Positions 1 to 9,393 of a stretch of 64,000 bases of DNA are shown one piece after another. The notes beneath the pieces were generated by a model. The model was not told the DNA's origin and did not search any database. It saw nothing but the letters and a program-made list of their open reading frames with translations. This DNA is from Caulobacteraceae bacterium UBA3198. GTDB lineage: Bacteria; Pseudomonadota; Alphaproteobacteria; Caulobacterales; Caulobacteraceae. Every line of letters begins with the position of its first letter. Within the stretch, counting starts at the first letter, position 1. The stretch is from positions 225,472 to 289,471 of the forward strand of contig DEWY01000010.1 of NCBI GenBank assembly GCA_002363865.1. The letters are read 5' to 3'. The position numbers were made by a program, and so were the translations under genes.

Positions 1-201
1 ATGGGCATAGGCTTCGGCCTCTATGCCGACTACGGCGCGGCGCAGCGCCTCTATGTACAGAAGGGGTATGTCCCCGATGGCCTTGGGCTGACGTGGAACA
101 ACCAATCGGCCCATGCTTGCGATATGGTCCGCGTCGATGACGACCTCGTCCTTTGGCTCCGAAAGCGGTTGTCTGCGCCTGGGCCTGGGATCGCTCATTG
201 A
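1..201 (+). CDS. GNAT family N-acetyltransferase, C-terminal part (cut by window edge)
   Basis: Only the last 66 residues are visible. The run GLYADYGAAQRLYVQKGY followed by PDG is the usual end of a GNAT acetyl-CoA-dependent acetyltransferase: the helix and strand after the acetyl-CoA-binding loop. The frame is open to base 1, and the ATG there is probably an internal methionine, so the gene should begin upstream of the window. A complete GNAT domain is about 150 residues, so more than half is missing. The substrate cannot be inferred. The next gene lies on the opposite strand and ends about 70 bases away, so the two genes converge. Confidence 0.7.
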   Translation: MGIGFGLYADYGAAQRLYVQKGYVPDGLGLTWNNQSAHACDMVRVDDDLVLWLRKRLSAPGPGIAH

Positions 202-274
202 GATATCGAAGCCTCGCTTCGTGCCCTTTGCGCTCCTTGGTGTCCTTCGTGTCCCCTCTTGAGGACCCCCGCCC

Positions 275-964
275 CTATTCCCGCTTCAGAAGGCGCTCGG
301 TGAACAGCGTCCCCCACCACTTGGCTCGGAAGTCGGCCTTCATGGCGTCGGGCTGGTAGGCGGGGCTTTCGACCCATTCGACGAAGGGGAGGCCGGCGGG
401 CTCGCCCTCGGCCAGGTAGCGTTCGAACACATAGTCCAGCACGCCGGTCTTGCCGGCCTTCATGTGCAGGTAGCGCAGGTGCAGCTGATCAAGCGCTTCG
501 GCGATCGGCTTGCCCTTGCGGAAGTGCATGTAGAAGACGCTCATGATGCCGGCCCGGTCCGCGCCGGACTTGCAGTGCATCAGGGCCGGGTACTCGATGG
601 ACTGGAAGAGGTCGCGGGCGCCCAGCACCCGGGCGCGGCTGGGGACCTCGCGCGAAGTGATGGTGAAGTCCACCAGCTTCAGGCCCAGCTGCGCGCAGGC
701 CTCCTTCTCCAGCACATAGAAGCTGCCGTCGAACCCGCCGCGCAGGTTGATGATCGTCTTGATTCCGCGGGCCTTCCACCCGGCCAGCTGCTCGGGCGAG
801 GGCTGGTTGGTGCGCACCAGCTCCTCGCTGATCCAGTGGGCGTTCTGGAAGCGCAGGCGCAGGAAGGCGTGGTCGTTCCACATATAGTCCCGCCGGGCGC
901 GCTTGCGGCCTTCGGGGGTGCTGAGGTCGAATTGGGCCAAGGGGCGCTCCGGGATTTGCCGCAT
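275..964 (-). CDS. Dual-specificity/tyrosine protein phosphatase-like protein
   Basis: A 229-residue protein with the cysteine-phosphatase loop HCKSGADRAG; the nucleophile is about Cys131 and the loop arginine about Arg137. Upstream are the TNQPSPEQL and IKTIINLRG segments typical of the bacterial DSP/PTP family related to eukaryotic-like phosphatases. It has no signal peptide or membrane segment, so it is probably cytosolic. The frame stays open to 1426, but the extra N-terminus is low-complexity shadow of the opposite-strand msbA-like gene. I therefore chose the ATG at 964, where phosphatase-like sequence begins. It is divergent from the lipid A operon with about 85 bases between starts. 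The substrate (phosphoprotein, phosphosugar or phospholipid) is unknown. Confidence 0.85.
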   Translation of the reverse strand: MRQIPERPLAQFDLSTPEGRKRARRDYMWNDHAFLRLRFQNAHWISEELVRTNQPSPEQLAGWKARGIKTIINLRGGFDGSFYVLEKEACAQLGLKLVDFTITSREVPSRARVLGARDLFQSIEYPALMHCKSGADRAGIMSVFYMHFRKGKPIAEALDQLHLRYLHMKAGKTGVLDYVFERYLAEGEPAGLPFVEWVESPAYQPDAMKADFRAKWWGTLFTERLLKRE

Positions 965-1048
965 AACTAGGCGGTTGCGACGCTGAACGGAAGCCTCGAG
1001 CCCCGCGGTAGCCTTGACTTGGAGGCCGTGACGGACGACGCCAGGGCC

Positions 1049-2830
1049 ATGAGCACGACGGCCACATCGGAGCCGCCCAAGACGCCCGCCCGCGTCCTGA
1101 TCGGCCGTATCGCGCAGGTCTATCTGAAGCCGCGCTGGAAGGGCTTCGCCCTGGCCCTGGTCGCCGCCGTCGTCGTCGCCTTCTCCAGCGCCAAGCTGGT
1201 CCAGATCCTGGAGCCGGCGATCAACGACCTGCTGGTGGTGCAGAAGCCCGGCGCCATCTGGGCCATTCCGCTCACCATCGCCGCCTACGCCATCCTGCGC
1301 GGCGTCGCCCAGGTGACCCAGGCCTCCCTGGTCAACCGGATCGGCAATGGGGTGGTGGGCGATGTGCAGGTGCAGCTGTTCGGCAAGCTGGTGCGGGCCG
1401 ACCTCGCCCGGCTCCGGGGGCAACATTCCGGCGCCTATGTCTCCTCGGTGCTCTATGACGCCGGCCTGATCCGCGAGGCGGCGACCTCAGGGCTCGTCAA
1501 CTACACCCAGCATTTCCTGACGGTGATCGGCGCGGTGCTGGTCATGCTGTCCAATGACCCGATCCTGACGCTGGCCATCCTGCTGGCCGCCCCGCTGGCG
1601 ACGGGCATCATGCGGCGGTTCTCCAAGAAGACCACCAAGGCCGCCAAGGGCGCCATGGCCGAGACCTCGGCGCTCTCTACCGCCATCATGGAGAGCCTGG
1701 ACGGGGTCCGCGTGGTGAAGATCGAAAACCGCGAGGCCTTCGAGGAGGCCCGCGTCGCAGAGGTGGTGGCCCGGCGTCAGGCCCATCTGGTCAAGGGCGC
1801 CAACGCCCGGGCGGCTGCGGCGCCGGCCACCGAGACCCTGATGACGCTGATCGTGGCCGCGGTCATGGCCTATGCCGGCTGGCGAGCCGCGAGCGGTGCG
1901 ATGAATGTCGGCGCCTTCGTGGCCTTCATCGGCGCGCTGGGCATGGCGTCCCAGTCCCTGCGGCAGCTGGCCAATCTGCAGACCGTCTTCGCCGAAGGTC
2001 TGGCCGGCGCAAGGCGGCTGTTCGCCGCCCTGGACGTGGAGCCGCTGATCCGCGAGCCGGTCAGCCCACGCCCCCTGACGCGCAGCGACGGCGCCATCGC
2101 CTTTGACAATGTCAGCTTCGCCTATGGGGAGGGCGCGCCGGCCCTGACCGGGGTGAGCCTCACCGCCCGCCGCGGCGAGACCATCGCCCTGGTGGGCCCT
2201 TCCGGCGGCGGCAAGAGCACCATCTTGAACCTGATCCCGCGCTTCTATGACGTGACCGCCGGCCAGGTGAGCATCGACGGCGTCGATGTCCGCGACCTGA
2301 CGGTGGCGTCCCTGCGCGACCAGATCGCCCTGGTGACCCAGGAGCCCTTCCTGTTCGATGACACGATATTGGCCAACATCGCCTATGCGCGACCCGACGC
2401 CAGTCCGGCCGAGATCGAGGCCGCCGCCCGGGCGGCCGCGGCCCATGACTTCATCGAGAGCCTGCCCGAGGGCTACGCCACCCTAGTGGGCGAGGCCGGG
2501 GCGCGGCTGTCCGGCGGCCAGCGCCAGCGGATCGCCATCGCCCGGGCCTTTCTGAAGGACGCCCCCATCCTGCTGCTGGACGAGGCCACCAGCGCGCTGG
2601 ACACCGAGAGCGAGGCCCAGGTGCAGGCCGCGTTGACCCGGCTGATGGCCGGGCGGACCACCATGCTGATCGCCCACCGCCTGTCCACCGTACGCGGCGC
2701 CGACCGCATCTATGTAATCGACAAGGGCCAGGTGGTGGAGACCGGCGACCATGCCAGCCTGGTCCGGGCCGAGGGCCTCTATGCCCGCCTGGCCAAGAGC
2801 CAGGACCTGGAGACGGAGAGCGCCGCGTGA
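1049..2830 (+). CDS. msbA: MsbA-like lipid A/lipid exporter, ABC half-transporter (permease fused to ATPase)
   Basis: An N-terminal six-helix ABC exporter domain (about residues 25-320) is fused to an ATPase domain. Walker A (GPSGGGKST) is near residue 382, the LSGGQRQR signature near 486 and Walker B LLLDEAT near 508. The length of about 593 residues fits MsbA and related half-transporters that flip lipid A-core across the inner membrane as homodimers. Its place at the head of an operon with a lysophospholipid acyltransferase, waaA and lpxK supports that role. The start is uncertain: TTG 1019, GTG 1028 (with GGAGG just before it) and ATG 1049 are all in frame. The stop overlaps the GTG start of the next gene. 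Confidence 0.88.
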   Translation: MSTTATSEPPKTPARVLIGRIAQVYLKPRWKGFALALVAAVVVAFSSAKLVQILEPAINDLLVVQKPGAIWAIPLTIAAYAILRGVAQVTQASLVNRIGNGVVGDVQVQLFGKLVRADLARLRGQHSGAYVSSVLYDAGLIREAATSGLVNYTQHFLTVIGAVLVMLSNDPILTLAILLAAPLATGIMRRFSKKTTKAAKGAMAETSALSTAIMESLDGVRVVKIENREAFEEARVAEVVARRQAHLVKGANARAAAAPATETLMTLIVAAVMAYAGWRAASGAMNVGAFVAFIGALGMASQSLRQLANLQTVFAEGLAGARRLFAALDVEPLIREPVSPRPLTRSDGAIAFDNVSFAYGEGAPALTGVSLTARRGETIALVGPSGGGKSTILNLIPRFYDVTAGQVSIDGVDVRDLTVASLRDQIALVTQEPFLFDDTILANIAYARPDASPAEIEAAARAAAAHDFIESLPEGYATLVGEAGARLSGGQRQRIAIARAFLKDAPILLLDEATSALDTESEAQVQAALTRLMAGRTTMLIAHRLSTVRGADRIYVIDKGQVVETGDHASLVRAEGLYARLAKSQDLETESAA

Positions 2831-3549
2831 AGGGGCTGCTGCGTCGTCCGGGCGTCCAGACCTTCCTCAGCTGGCTGCTGGCGTCCTATCTGAAACTGAT
2901 CCTGCGCACGGTGCGCTGGCGGCATGTGAACGCCGATTGCGTCGAGCCGGTGCTGTCGGGGCCGTCCGGGGCCGTCGCCCTGTTCTGGCACGGCCGCATT
3001 CCCATGTGCCTGTCGGTGGCGCCCCACTGGTGGCGCAAGGCCGGGAGCAAGGCCCTGATCTCGCCCTCGGCGGACGGGGAGTTCGTCGCCCAGGCCCTGG
3101 AGCGGGCAGGCTTTCCCGCCATCCGCATGTCCTCGGCCAAGAAGGGCGACGCCGCCAAGGCCAGGGCCGCGGTGGCCGGTTTCCGCGAGGCCCTGAACTT
3201 TGTCGGCGGCGGCGGCGCCCTGATCATCACCCCGGACGGCCCGCGCGGGCCCAATGAGGTGATCGCCTCGGGCGCCCTGCAGATCGCCAAGCGAACGGCC
3301 GCCCCGGTCTTTCTGATGGGTATGGCCGCCAACCCCGCCCTGCGGCTGGACACCTGGGACCAGGTGATGCTGCCGACCCCCTTCGGGCGTGGCGTGGTGG
3401 TGTGGGAGGGCCCGCTGCACGTGCCGCCAGGCGCCGGCGAGGCCGAGATCGCCGCCCTGGGCGCAGACTGGTCGGCCAGGCTGTCGGCCGCCACCCGCCA
3501 GGCTGAGGCCCTGGTCGGCGCCCCGCCCCCCAAGCCGGCGGAGGCCTGA
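2827..3549 (+). CDS. DUF374 lysophospholipid acyltransferase family protein
   Basis: 240 residues, starting with GTG whose last bases overlap the msbA stop (translational coupling). It shows the DUF374/LPLAT signatures LFWHGRIPM near residue 55, SADGEFVAQALERAG near 80 and IITPDGPRGP near 136. This family acylates lipid A precursors or Kdo-lipid A in many alphaproteobacteria, replacing or supplementing LpxL/LpxM. It has one likely N-terminal membrane-associated helix. The position between msbA and waaA fits late lipid A acylation, but the acyl chain and acceptor cannot be read from sequence. Confidence 0.85.
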   Translation: MKGLLRRPGVQTFLSWLLASYLKLILRTVRWRHVNADCVEPVLSGPSGAVALFWHGRIPMCLSVAPHWWRKAGSKALISPSADGEFVAQALERAGFPAIRMSSAKKGDAAKARAAVAGFREALNFVGGGGALIITPDGPRGPNEVIASGALQIAKRTAAPVFLMGMAANPALRLDTWDQVMLPTPFGRGVVVWEGPLHVPPGAGEAEIAALGADWSARLSAATRQAEALVGAPPPKPAEA

Positions 3550-3554
3550 AGCCC

Positions 3555-4532
3555 ATGGCCCACGACCACGCTGCCCCTTCCCATGACCATGGCCACCACC
3601 ATCATGACCACGGCCATGGCCACGATCATGGGCTGGGCGGCCACCACCATCATGCCCCTAAGGACTTCGGCCGGGCCTTCGCCGTCGGGGTGATCCTCAA
3701 CACCGGCTTCGTGGCCGCCGAGGTGGCCGCGGGCCTGTGGTTCGGCTCGCTCGCCCTGCTGGCCGACGCTGGCCACAATCTGTCGGACGTGATGAGCCTG
3801 CTGCTGGCCTGGGGCGCGGCCAGCCTCGCCAAGCGCCAGCCCTCGGGACGGCGCACCTATGGCCTGCGCAAGGCGACCATCCTGGCCTCCCTGGCCAACG
3901 CCATCCTGCTGCTGGTGGCTGTGGGCGCCATCGTCTCCGAAGCGGTGCGCCGCATCGCCGATCCGGCGGAAGTCGCCGCCGCCCCGGTCATGATCGTCGC
4001 GGCCATCGGGGTGGTCATCAACACGGCCACGGCCCTGATGTTCATGGGCGGCGCCAAGGGCGACCTGAACGTCCGCGGGGCCTTTCTGCACATGGCCGCC
4101 GATGCGGCCGTCTCCCTGGCGGTGGTGATTGGCGCCGGAGTCATCGCTCTGACCAGCCTCTACTGGCTCGACCCGGCGCTGAGCCTGCTGATCGTCGCGG
4201 TGATCCTGATCGGCACCTGGGGCCTGTTGCGGGACTCCGTGGACCTGGCCCTGGACGCCGCACCCCGGGGTGTGGACGTGGAGGCGGTGCGCGCCTGGCT
4301 GCACGCCCTCCCCGGGGTGAGCGGAGTCCACGACCTGCACATCTGGGCCATGAGCACCACCGAGACGGCGCTGACGGCGCATATCACCCGCCCGGAAAAC
4401 ACGGAGTCGGACGCCTTCCTGCACGCCGCCTGCGAGGGGCTGCAGGCGCAGTTCGGCATCGGCCACGCCACCTTGCAGGTGGAGATGGACGAGGCCGCCC
4501 ATTGCCGGCTGGCGCCGGCCGAGGTGGTGTGA
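3555..4532 (+). CDS. Cation diffusion facilitator (Zn/Co/Cd) transporter, CzcD/ZitB type
   Basis: 325 residues. The first 35 residues are a histidine-rich metal-binding tail with repeated HDH and HHH. Six membrane segments follow, with the CDF metal sites HNLSD in the second helix and HMAAD in the fifth, then a cytosolic C-terminal domain. Members export Zn2+ or similar divalent ions against protons. Its location inside a lipid A/Kdo operon is unusual: its stop overlaps the waaA GTG, so waaA translation appears coupled to it. That may reflect co-transcription only, or a link between envelope biosynthesis and metal homeostasis. Confidence 0.92.
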   Translation: MAHDHAAPSHDHGHHHHDHGHGHDHGLGGHHHHAPKDFGRAFAVGVILNTGFVAAEVAAGLWFGSLALLADAGHNLSDVMSLLLAWGAASLAKRQPSGRRTYGLRKATILASLANAILLLVAVGAIVSEAVRRIADPAEVAAAPVMIVAAIGVVINTATALMFMGGAKGDLNVRGAFLHMAADAAVSLAVVIGAGVIALTSLYWLDPALSLLIVAVILIGTWGLLRDSVDLALDAAPRGVDVEAVRAWLHALPGVSGVHDLHIWAMSTTETALTAHITRPENTESDAFLHAACEGLQAQFGIGHATLQVEMDEAAHCRLAPAEVV

Positions 4533-5824
4533 AGCCTGCGCCCCGCACCCCGGGCCTGATGGCCTATGGTCTGGCGCTGGCGGCCCTGGAGCCCCTGGCG
4601 CCCGCCCTGCTGCGGGCCCGCGCCCGCCGGGGCAAGGAAGATGCTGAGCGCCTGGATGAGCGCCTGGGCCGGCCCCAGGCCCTGCGCCCGCCGGGCGAGG
4701 TGGTGTGGCTGCACGGGGTCAGCGTCGGCGAGAGCGTCTCCCTCCTGCCGCTGGCCGAGGCCCTGCGGGCGCGGCGGCCCGATCTGACCCTGCTGGTGAC
4801 GTCGGGCACCCGCACAGCGGCGGAGTTGCTGGCGCGGCGGCTGCCGGATGGGGTGATCCATCAGTACGCCCCCGTCGACGGCCCCCGGGCCGTGGCCGGC
4901 TTCCTCGATCACTGGCGCCCGGCGAGCGGTGTGCTGGTGGAGAGCGAGCTCTGGCCCAACCTCATTACGGCCGCGGCGGAGCGCGGGGTCCGCCTGGCGC
5001 TGGTTTCGGCCCGAATGACGCAGAAGAGCGCCGACGGCTGGGCCCGGGCGCCGGCGGCGGCCCGCGCCCTGCTGGGGCGCTTTGACCTGATCCTGCCGCA
5101 GGACGCGGCCACCGCCGATCGGCTGCAGAAGCTCGGCGGCGTCACCGGCCCGCAGCTGAACCTGAAACAGGTGGGCGAGCCCCTGCCCAGCGACGAGACC
5201 GAGCTGGAAAGGCTGCGGACGCTGACCGCCGGACGGCCCGTGATCCTGGCCGCCAGCACCCATCCCGGCGAGGAGGCCCTGATCGCCGAAGCCGTCCACC
5301 AGCTGCGCGCCCATCAGCCCGGCCTGCTGCTGATCATCGCCCCGCGTCACCCCGAACGCGGCGCCGCGGTAGCTGACCTGCTTAGCGAAGCCGGCTTCAA
5401 CACCGCCCGGCGCAGCCAAGGCGAGGCGCCGGGGCCGCTCACCACCGCCTATGTGGCCGATACGCTCGGCGAGCTTGGCCTCTTCTTCCGGCTGGCCGAT
5501 GTGGTGGTGATGGGCGGCGGCTATGCGCCGGGCGTCGGCGGCCACAACCCCCTGGAGCCTGCGAGGCTGGGGGCGACCATCCTCACCGGCCCCTCGGTGT
5601 TCAACGCCGCGGCCACCTATCAGGCCATGTTCGAGGAGGTCGCCGCCCTGTGCGCTCCCGATGGCGAGGCCCTGACCCGTCACCTGCGGGGCCTGCTGGA
5701 CAATCCGGCCATCGCGCGGCGCATGGGTGAAGCCGCACTCGCCCACGCCGCCCAGTATGGCGCGGCCCTGGAGGCGGCGCTGACGCAGCTTGCGCCCCTG
5801 CTGCCGCCGCAGGAGGCCCCGTGA
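4529..5824 (+). CDS. waaA: 3-deoxy-D-manno-octulosonic acid (Kdo) transferase
   Basis: 431 residues from a GTG overlapping the stop of the CDF gene; ATG 4559 is a later alternative. GT30 family signatures are present: an N-terminal membrane-anchor segment, WLHGVSVGES near residue 60, ESELWPN near 141 and GGHNPLEPARLG near 340. WaaA transfers Kdo from CMP-Kdo to lipid IVA at the inner face of the cytoplasmic membrane. Its end overlaps the lpxK start, forming a waaA-lpxK pair of consecutive lipid A pathway steps. The longer open frame back to 3737 is antisense-type shadow and is excluded. Confidence 0.95.
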   Translation: MKPAPRTPGLMAYGLALAALEPLAPALLRARARRGKEDAERLDERLGRPQALRPPGEVVWLHGVSVGESVSLLPLAEALRARRPDLTLLVTSGTRTAAELLARRLPDGVIHQYAPVDGPRAVAGFLDHWRPASGVLVESELWPNLITAAAERGVRLALVSARMTQKSADGWARAPAAARALLGRFDLILPQDAATADRLQKLGGVTGPQLNLKQVGEPLPSDETELERLRTLTAGRPVILAASTHPGEEALIAEAVHQLRAHQPGLLLIIAPRHPERGAAVADLLSEAGFNTARRSQGEAPGPLTTAYVADTLGELGLFFRLADVVVMGGGYAPGVGGHNPLEPARLGATILTGPSVFNAAATYQAMFEEVAALCAPDGEALTRHLRGLLDNPAIARRMGEAALAHAAQYGAALEAALTQLAPLLPPQEAP

Positions 5825-6843
5825 AGCTCTCGACGCCGCGCTGGTGGTATGTTCGCGAACGGGACCGGGCCGCCATGCCCATGACCCGCATCCTGCTGAA
5901 GCCCCTGTCATGGATCTGGGCGGCGGTGACGGCGCGCAAGATCGCCCGGGCGATCCCAGTGGATCCCGGCGCGCCGGTCATCTGCGTGGGCAACATCACC
6001 ATGGGCGGGACCGGCAAGACCCCGGTGGTGCGGGAGATCCTGGCAAGACTGCGGGCCAGAGGGCTTGAGGCCCATAGCCTGTCTCGGGGCTATGGAGGCC
6101 GCTTGCGCGGCCCGGTCCAGGTCGACCCGTCCCTCCACGACGCCGCCGATGTGGGGGACGAGCCCCTAATGATGGCCACGGACGGTCCCGTCTGGGTTGC
6201 CCGGGACCGGGCGGAAGGCGCGCGGGCGGCGGTCCAGGCCGGCGCCCAGGCCGTGGTCATGGACGACGGGCATCAGAATTCCAGCCTCGCCAAGCGGCTG
6301 TCGCTGATCGTCGTGGACGGGGAGACCCGGGACGGGGAATGGCCCTTTGGCGACGGGGCGGTGTTTCCCGCTGGCCCCCTGCGCGAGCCCCTGGCGGCGG
6401 GCCTGGCCCGGGCCGATGCGGTGGTGCTGATGCTGCCCAACGAAGCGGCCGCCGCCGATCCGGAACTGCTGGCCCTGTTCGGCGCCACACCGGTGCTGAT
6501 CGCCCGGCTCGCCGCCGTGACGCCCCCGCCGCTGGGGCCGCAGGTGGGGTTCGCCGGCGTCGGCAAGCCCTGGAAGGTGGAGCGGGCCCTGAAGGCGGCC
6601 GGCTGCGAGCTGGCCGACTTTGCGCCCTTCCCCGACCACTACGCCTATGACGCCGCCACGCTAAACCGGCTGGCCGCCCGGGCCGAGGATTTCGGCGCCG
6701 GTCTGGTGACCACCGAGAAGGACTGGGCGCGGCTGCCAGCCGACTGGCGGGTGCGGGTCAGCGCCTGGCCGGTGCGGGCGAAGTTCGAGGACGAGGCCGC
6801 CCTGGACGCGCTCTTGTCCAGGGCGATGACGTCGGCGGATTAG
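5821..6843 (+). CDS. lpxK: Tetraacyldisaccharide 4'-kinase
   Basis: 340 residues beginning with GTG that overlaps the waaA TGA. The P-loop GNITMGGTGKTP lies near residues 60-71 and MDDGHQN near 148; both are typical of LpxK, which phosphorylates the 4' position of the lipid A disaccharide using ATP. The N-terminus (TPRWWYVRER, then a hydrophobic helix) is the usual membrane-associating start. It is the last gene of the plus-strand lipid A operon; the next gene converges 5 bases after its stop. Confidence 0.95.
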   Translation: MKLSTPRWWYVRERDRAAMPMTRILLKPLSWIWAAVTARKIARAIPVDPGAPVICVGNITMGGTGKTPVVREILARLRARGLEAHSLSRGYGGRLRGPVQVDPSLHDAADVGDEPLMMATDGPVWVARDRAEGARAAVQAGAQAVVMDDGHQNSSLAKRLSLIVVDGETRDGEWPFGDGAVFPAGPLREPLAAGLARADAVVLMLPNEAAAADPELLALFGATPVLIARLAAVTPPPLGPQVGFAGVGKPWKVERALKAAGCELADFAPFPDHYAYDAATLNRLAARAEDFGAGLVTTEKDWARLPADWRVRVSAWPVRAKFEDEAALDALLSRAMTSAD

Positions 6844-6848
6844 GCGGC

Positions 6849-7925
6849 CTAGGCCGTCGCGCCGGCCTTCTGGGCGAAGCTCCACCCGGCCTTGGCCAGC
6901 AGCGGCACCCGTTCGGCCATGGCCGCGGCCTGGGGGCTGTTGGCGGTGCCGTCGCGGACGCGGCCGACAATGCCCTGGATGATGCCGGCCAGACGGAAGA
7001 TGTTGTAGGCGAAGTACCAGTTCAGGTCCGGCAGGCTGTCACGGCCGGTCAGGCGGCAGTATTCGGCCACATACTCCTCGATGGACGGGACCCCGTGGGC
7101 CTCCAGGTCCGGAATGTTGGCGATGGAGCCGTTGACCCAGTTCATCAGCAGATAGGTGAAGTCGGCCAGGGGCTCGCCAAGCGTCGAGAGCTCCCAGTCC
7201 AGCACGGCGATGACCCGGGGCTCGGTGGGGTGCAGCACCATGTTGTCCAGGCGATAGTCCCCGTGGACGATGGAAGTGCGCTCCTGGGCAGGCACGGTCT
7301 TGGGCAGCCATTCGATCAGCCGCTCCATCTCCTCGAGCTTGACCGTCTCCGAGGCCCGGTATTGCTTGGTCCAGCGGTCCACTTGCCGGCCCATATAGTT
7401 GCCCGGCTTACCGTAGTCGCCCAGGCCGATGGCCTCGTGGTCGGTGTTGTGCAGGTCGGCCAGGGTCTTGAGCTTGGCCATGTAGATGGCGCGGCGCTGG
7501 GCCGGTTCGTACTGGGGCAGCTGCTGGTCCCAGAGGATACGGCCCTCCACCATGTCCATCACGTAGAACATGGTGCCGATGACATCTTCGTCCGTGCAAA
7601 GGCCGTAGGAGCGCGCCACCGGGAAGCCGGTGGGATAGAGGGCGCTGATCACCTTGTATTCGCGGTCCACCGCATGGGCCGAGGGCAGCAGCTTGCCCGG
7701 CGGCTTGCGGCGCATGACGTACTTCTTGTTCGGCGTCACCAGCTGATAGGTGGGGTTGGACTGGCCGCCCTTGAACTGGCGCACCTCCAGCGGGCCCTCA
7801 TAGCCTTCCACATTGTCCTGCATCCAGCCCGCCAGCCGCGCCTCGTCGAACCGATGGGACTCCGCGACCTCCTTGGTGCCGGTGTTCAGCTGTTCGCGCT
7901 CTTGTTCGGCGGCGTCCACGGCCAT
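6849..7925 (-). CDS. Phosphotransferase (APH/ACAD10-11-like) family protein
   Basis: 358 residues with the aminoglycoside-phosphotransferase/choline-kinase fold. Visible parts are GGQSNPTYQL (N-lobe), YVMRRKPPG with the ATP lysine, the catalytic loop HGDYRLDN near residue 222 and LDWELSTLGEP near 243. This subgroup resembles the kinase domain of ACAD10/ACAD11, which phosphorylates 4-hydroxyacyl-CoA during fatty-acid catabolism. Bacterial relatives often sit near acyl-CoA dehydrogenases, but none is seen here. It is probably cytosolic and is not a resistance gene on this evidence. Confidence 0.85.
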   Translation of the reverse strand: MAVDAAEQEREQLNTGTKEVAESHRFDEARLAGWMQDNVEGYEGPLEVRQFKGGQSNPTYQLVTPNKKYVMRRKPPGKLLPSAHAVDREYKVISALYPTGFPVARSYGLCTDEDVIGTMFYVMDMVEGRILWDQQLPQYEPAQRRAIYMAKLKTLADLHNTDHEAIGLGDYGKPGNYMGRQVDRWTKQYRASETVKLEEMERLIEWLPKTVPAQERTSIVHGDYRLDNMVLHPTEPRVIAVLDWELSTLGEPLADFTYLLMNWVNGSIANIPDLEAHGVPSIEEYVAEYCRLTGRDSLPDLNWYFAYNIFRLAGIIQGIVGRVRDGTANSPQAAAMAERVPLLAKAGWSFAQKAGATA

Positions 7926-8067
7926 GGGCGTCTTCCCTTTACTAAGGCTCTGGGTGCGGTTGGAGTCTTACGCTTGTTTGAACCCACCTTACCGACCTGC
8001 GGCGGGGCGCCGCAAGGCGTTCGGCGTGGACCCATCCCGGGCGCTGGACGGGGCGACGCCAGCGGCC

Positions 8068-9339
8068 TCAACGGGCCAGGGCGCGCCAGCCGATGTCGGT
8101 GCGGTGGAAGCCGCCGGGCAGGTCGATGTGCGACACCGCCTCATAGGCGCGGGCGCGGGCCTGGGCGAGGTCCTCGCCCCGGGCGCAGACGTTCAGCACA
8201 CGCCCCCCCGCCGCCCGCAGAACGCCGGCCTCGTCGCGGGCCGTGCCGGCATGGAAGACCGCCACATCGGCGCCCAACTCAGCCTCGGCCCCGGTGATCG
8301 CCGCGCCGGTGACGGGCGCGTCGGGATAGCCCTGCGCGGCCAGCACGACGCAGACGGCCGACTCCTCGCGCCAGACCGGGGCTGGCAGGCGGTCGAGCTC
8401 ACCCTTGGCGCAGGCCATCAGATAGGGGACGAGATCGCTCTCCAGGCGCAGCATCAGCACCTGGCATTCCGGATCGCCGAACCGGACATTGAACTCCACG
8501 AGCTTGGGACCGTCGGCCGTGGCCATGAACTCCACGAACAGCACGCCGCGATAGGGGTGGCCCTCGGCGGCGATGGCGGCGAAGGCCGGCTCGGCCAGCT
8601 CCTTGCGGACGCGCTCGACGAGGTCGTCGGTGAACAGGGGGGCTGGCGCATAGGTGCCCATGCCGCCGGTGTTGGGGCCCTGCTCGCCGTCATAGGCGCG
8701 CTTGTGGTCCTGAGCATGGCCGAAGACCATGCTGGTCGTCCCGTCGCAGAGGGCGAAGAGGGAGCCGATCTCGCCGTCCAGGAATTCCTCGATCACCACC
8801 CGGGCGCCGGCGGCGCCGAAGCGGCCGCCCAGGGCGTCGTCGATGGCGGCCTCGGCGTCCGCCTTCGTCTGGGCGATCACCACCCCCTTGCCGGCGGCCA
8901 GGCCGTCAGCCTTGACCACATAGGGCGGGGAGAATTTGTCCAGGGCGGCCTTGGCGGCGGCGGCCTCGTCACAGACCACATAGGCGCCGGTGGGCAGACC
9001 GTGGCGGGCGCAGAAGGCCTTGGTGAAGGCCTTGGAGGATTCCAGCTGGCCCGCCGCCCGGCTTGGGCCAAAACAGGGGATGCCAGCGGCGGCCAGGGCG
9101 TCGGCGAGGCCGGCGTCCACCGCCGATTCCGGACCGATGACCACCAGGTCAGCCGTAATCTCCTGGGCCAGGGCGACCAGGGCCTGGACCTCGGTGACCT
9201 TGACCGGCCGGGTTTCGCCCAGGGCTTCCATGCCGGGATTGCCCGGCGCCATGACCAGGCGGCTGAGCAGGGGCGACTGGGCGATCTTCCAGGCCAGCGC
9301 ATGCTCGCGCCCGCCCGATCCGACGAGGAGGATGTTCAT
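8068..9339 (-). CDS. purD: Phosphoribosylamine--glycine ligase (GAR synthetase)
   Basis: 423 residues, full length. It begins MNILLVGSGGREHALAWK, the PurD signature, and continues with the ATP-grasp domain (YVVKADGLAAGKGV near residue 135, EFNVRFGDPECQ near 290). It makes glycinamide ribonucleotide from phosphoribosylamine, glycine and ATP in purine synthesis. It is a single gene here, not next to other pur genes. A short GC hairpin (7998-8014) lies past its end without a T run, so it is a weak terminator candidate. Confidence 0.97.
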   Translation of the reverse strand: MNILLVGSGGREHALAWKIAQSPLLSRLVMAPGNPGMEALGETRPVKVTEVQALVALAQEITADLVVIGPESAVDAGLADALAAAGIPCFGPSRAAGQLESSKAFTKAFCARHGLPTGAYVVCDEAAAAKAALDKFSPPYVVKADGLAAGKGVVIAQTKADAEAAIDDALGGRFGAAGARVVIEEFLDGEIGSLFALCDGTTSMVFGHAQDHKRAYDGEQGPNTGGMGTYAPAPLFTDDLVERVRKELAEPAFAAIAAEGHPYRGVLFVEFMATADGPKLVEFNVRFGDPECQVLMLRLESDLVPYLMACAKGELDRLPAPVWREESAVCVVLAAQGYPDAPVTGAAITGAEAELGADVAVFHAGTARDEAGVLRAAGGRVLNVCARGEDLAQARARAYEAVSHIDLPGGFHRTDIGWRALAR

Positions 9340-9393
9340 GGCCGGGCTTTGCCGCGCCCGGTCCCAGGCGTCAAGCCGCGTGGAGTCCAGGCG

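Noticed and set aside
2886..4502. 538-codon minus-strand frame across the acyltransferase and CDF genes
   Set aside because: His/Gly/Gln-rich antisense translation of high-GC genes; both plus-strand genes are clear family members.
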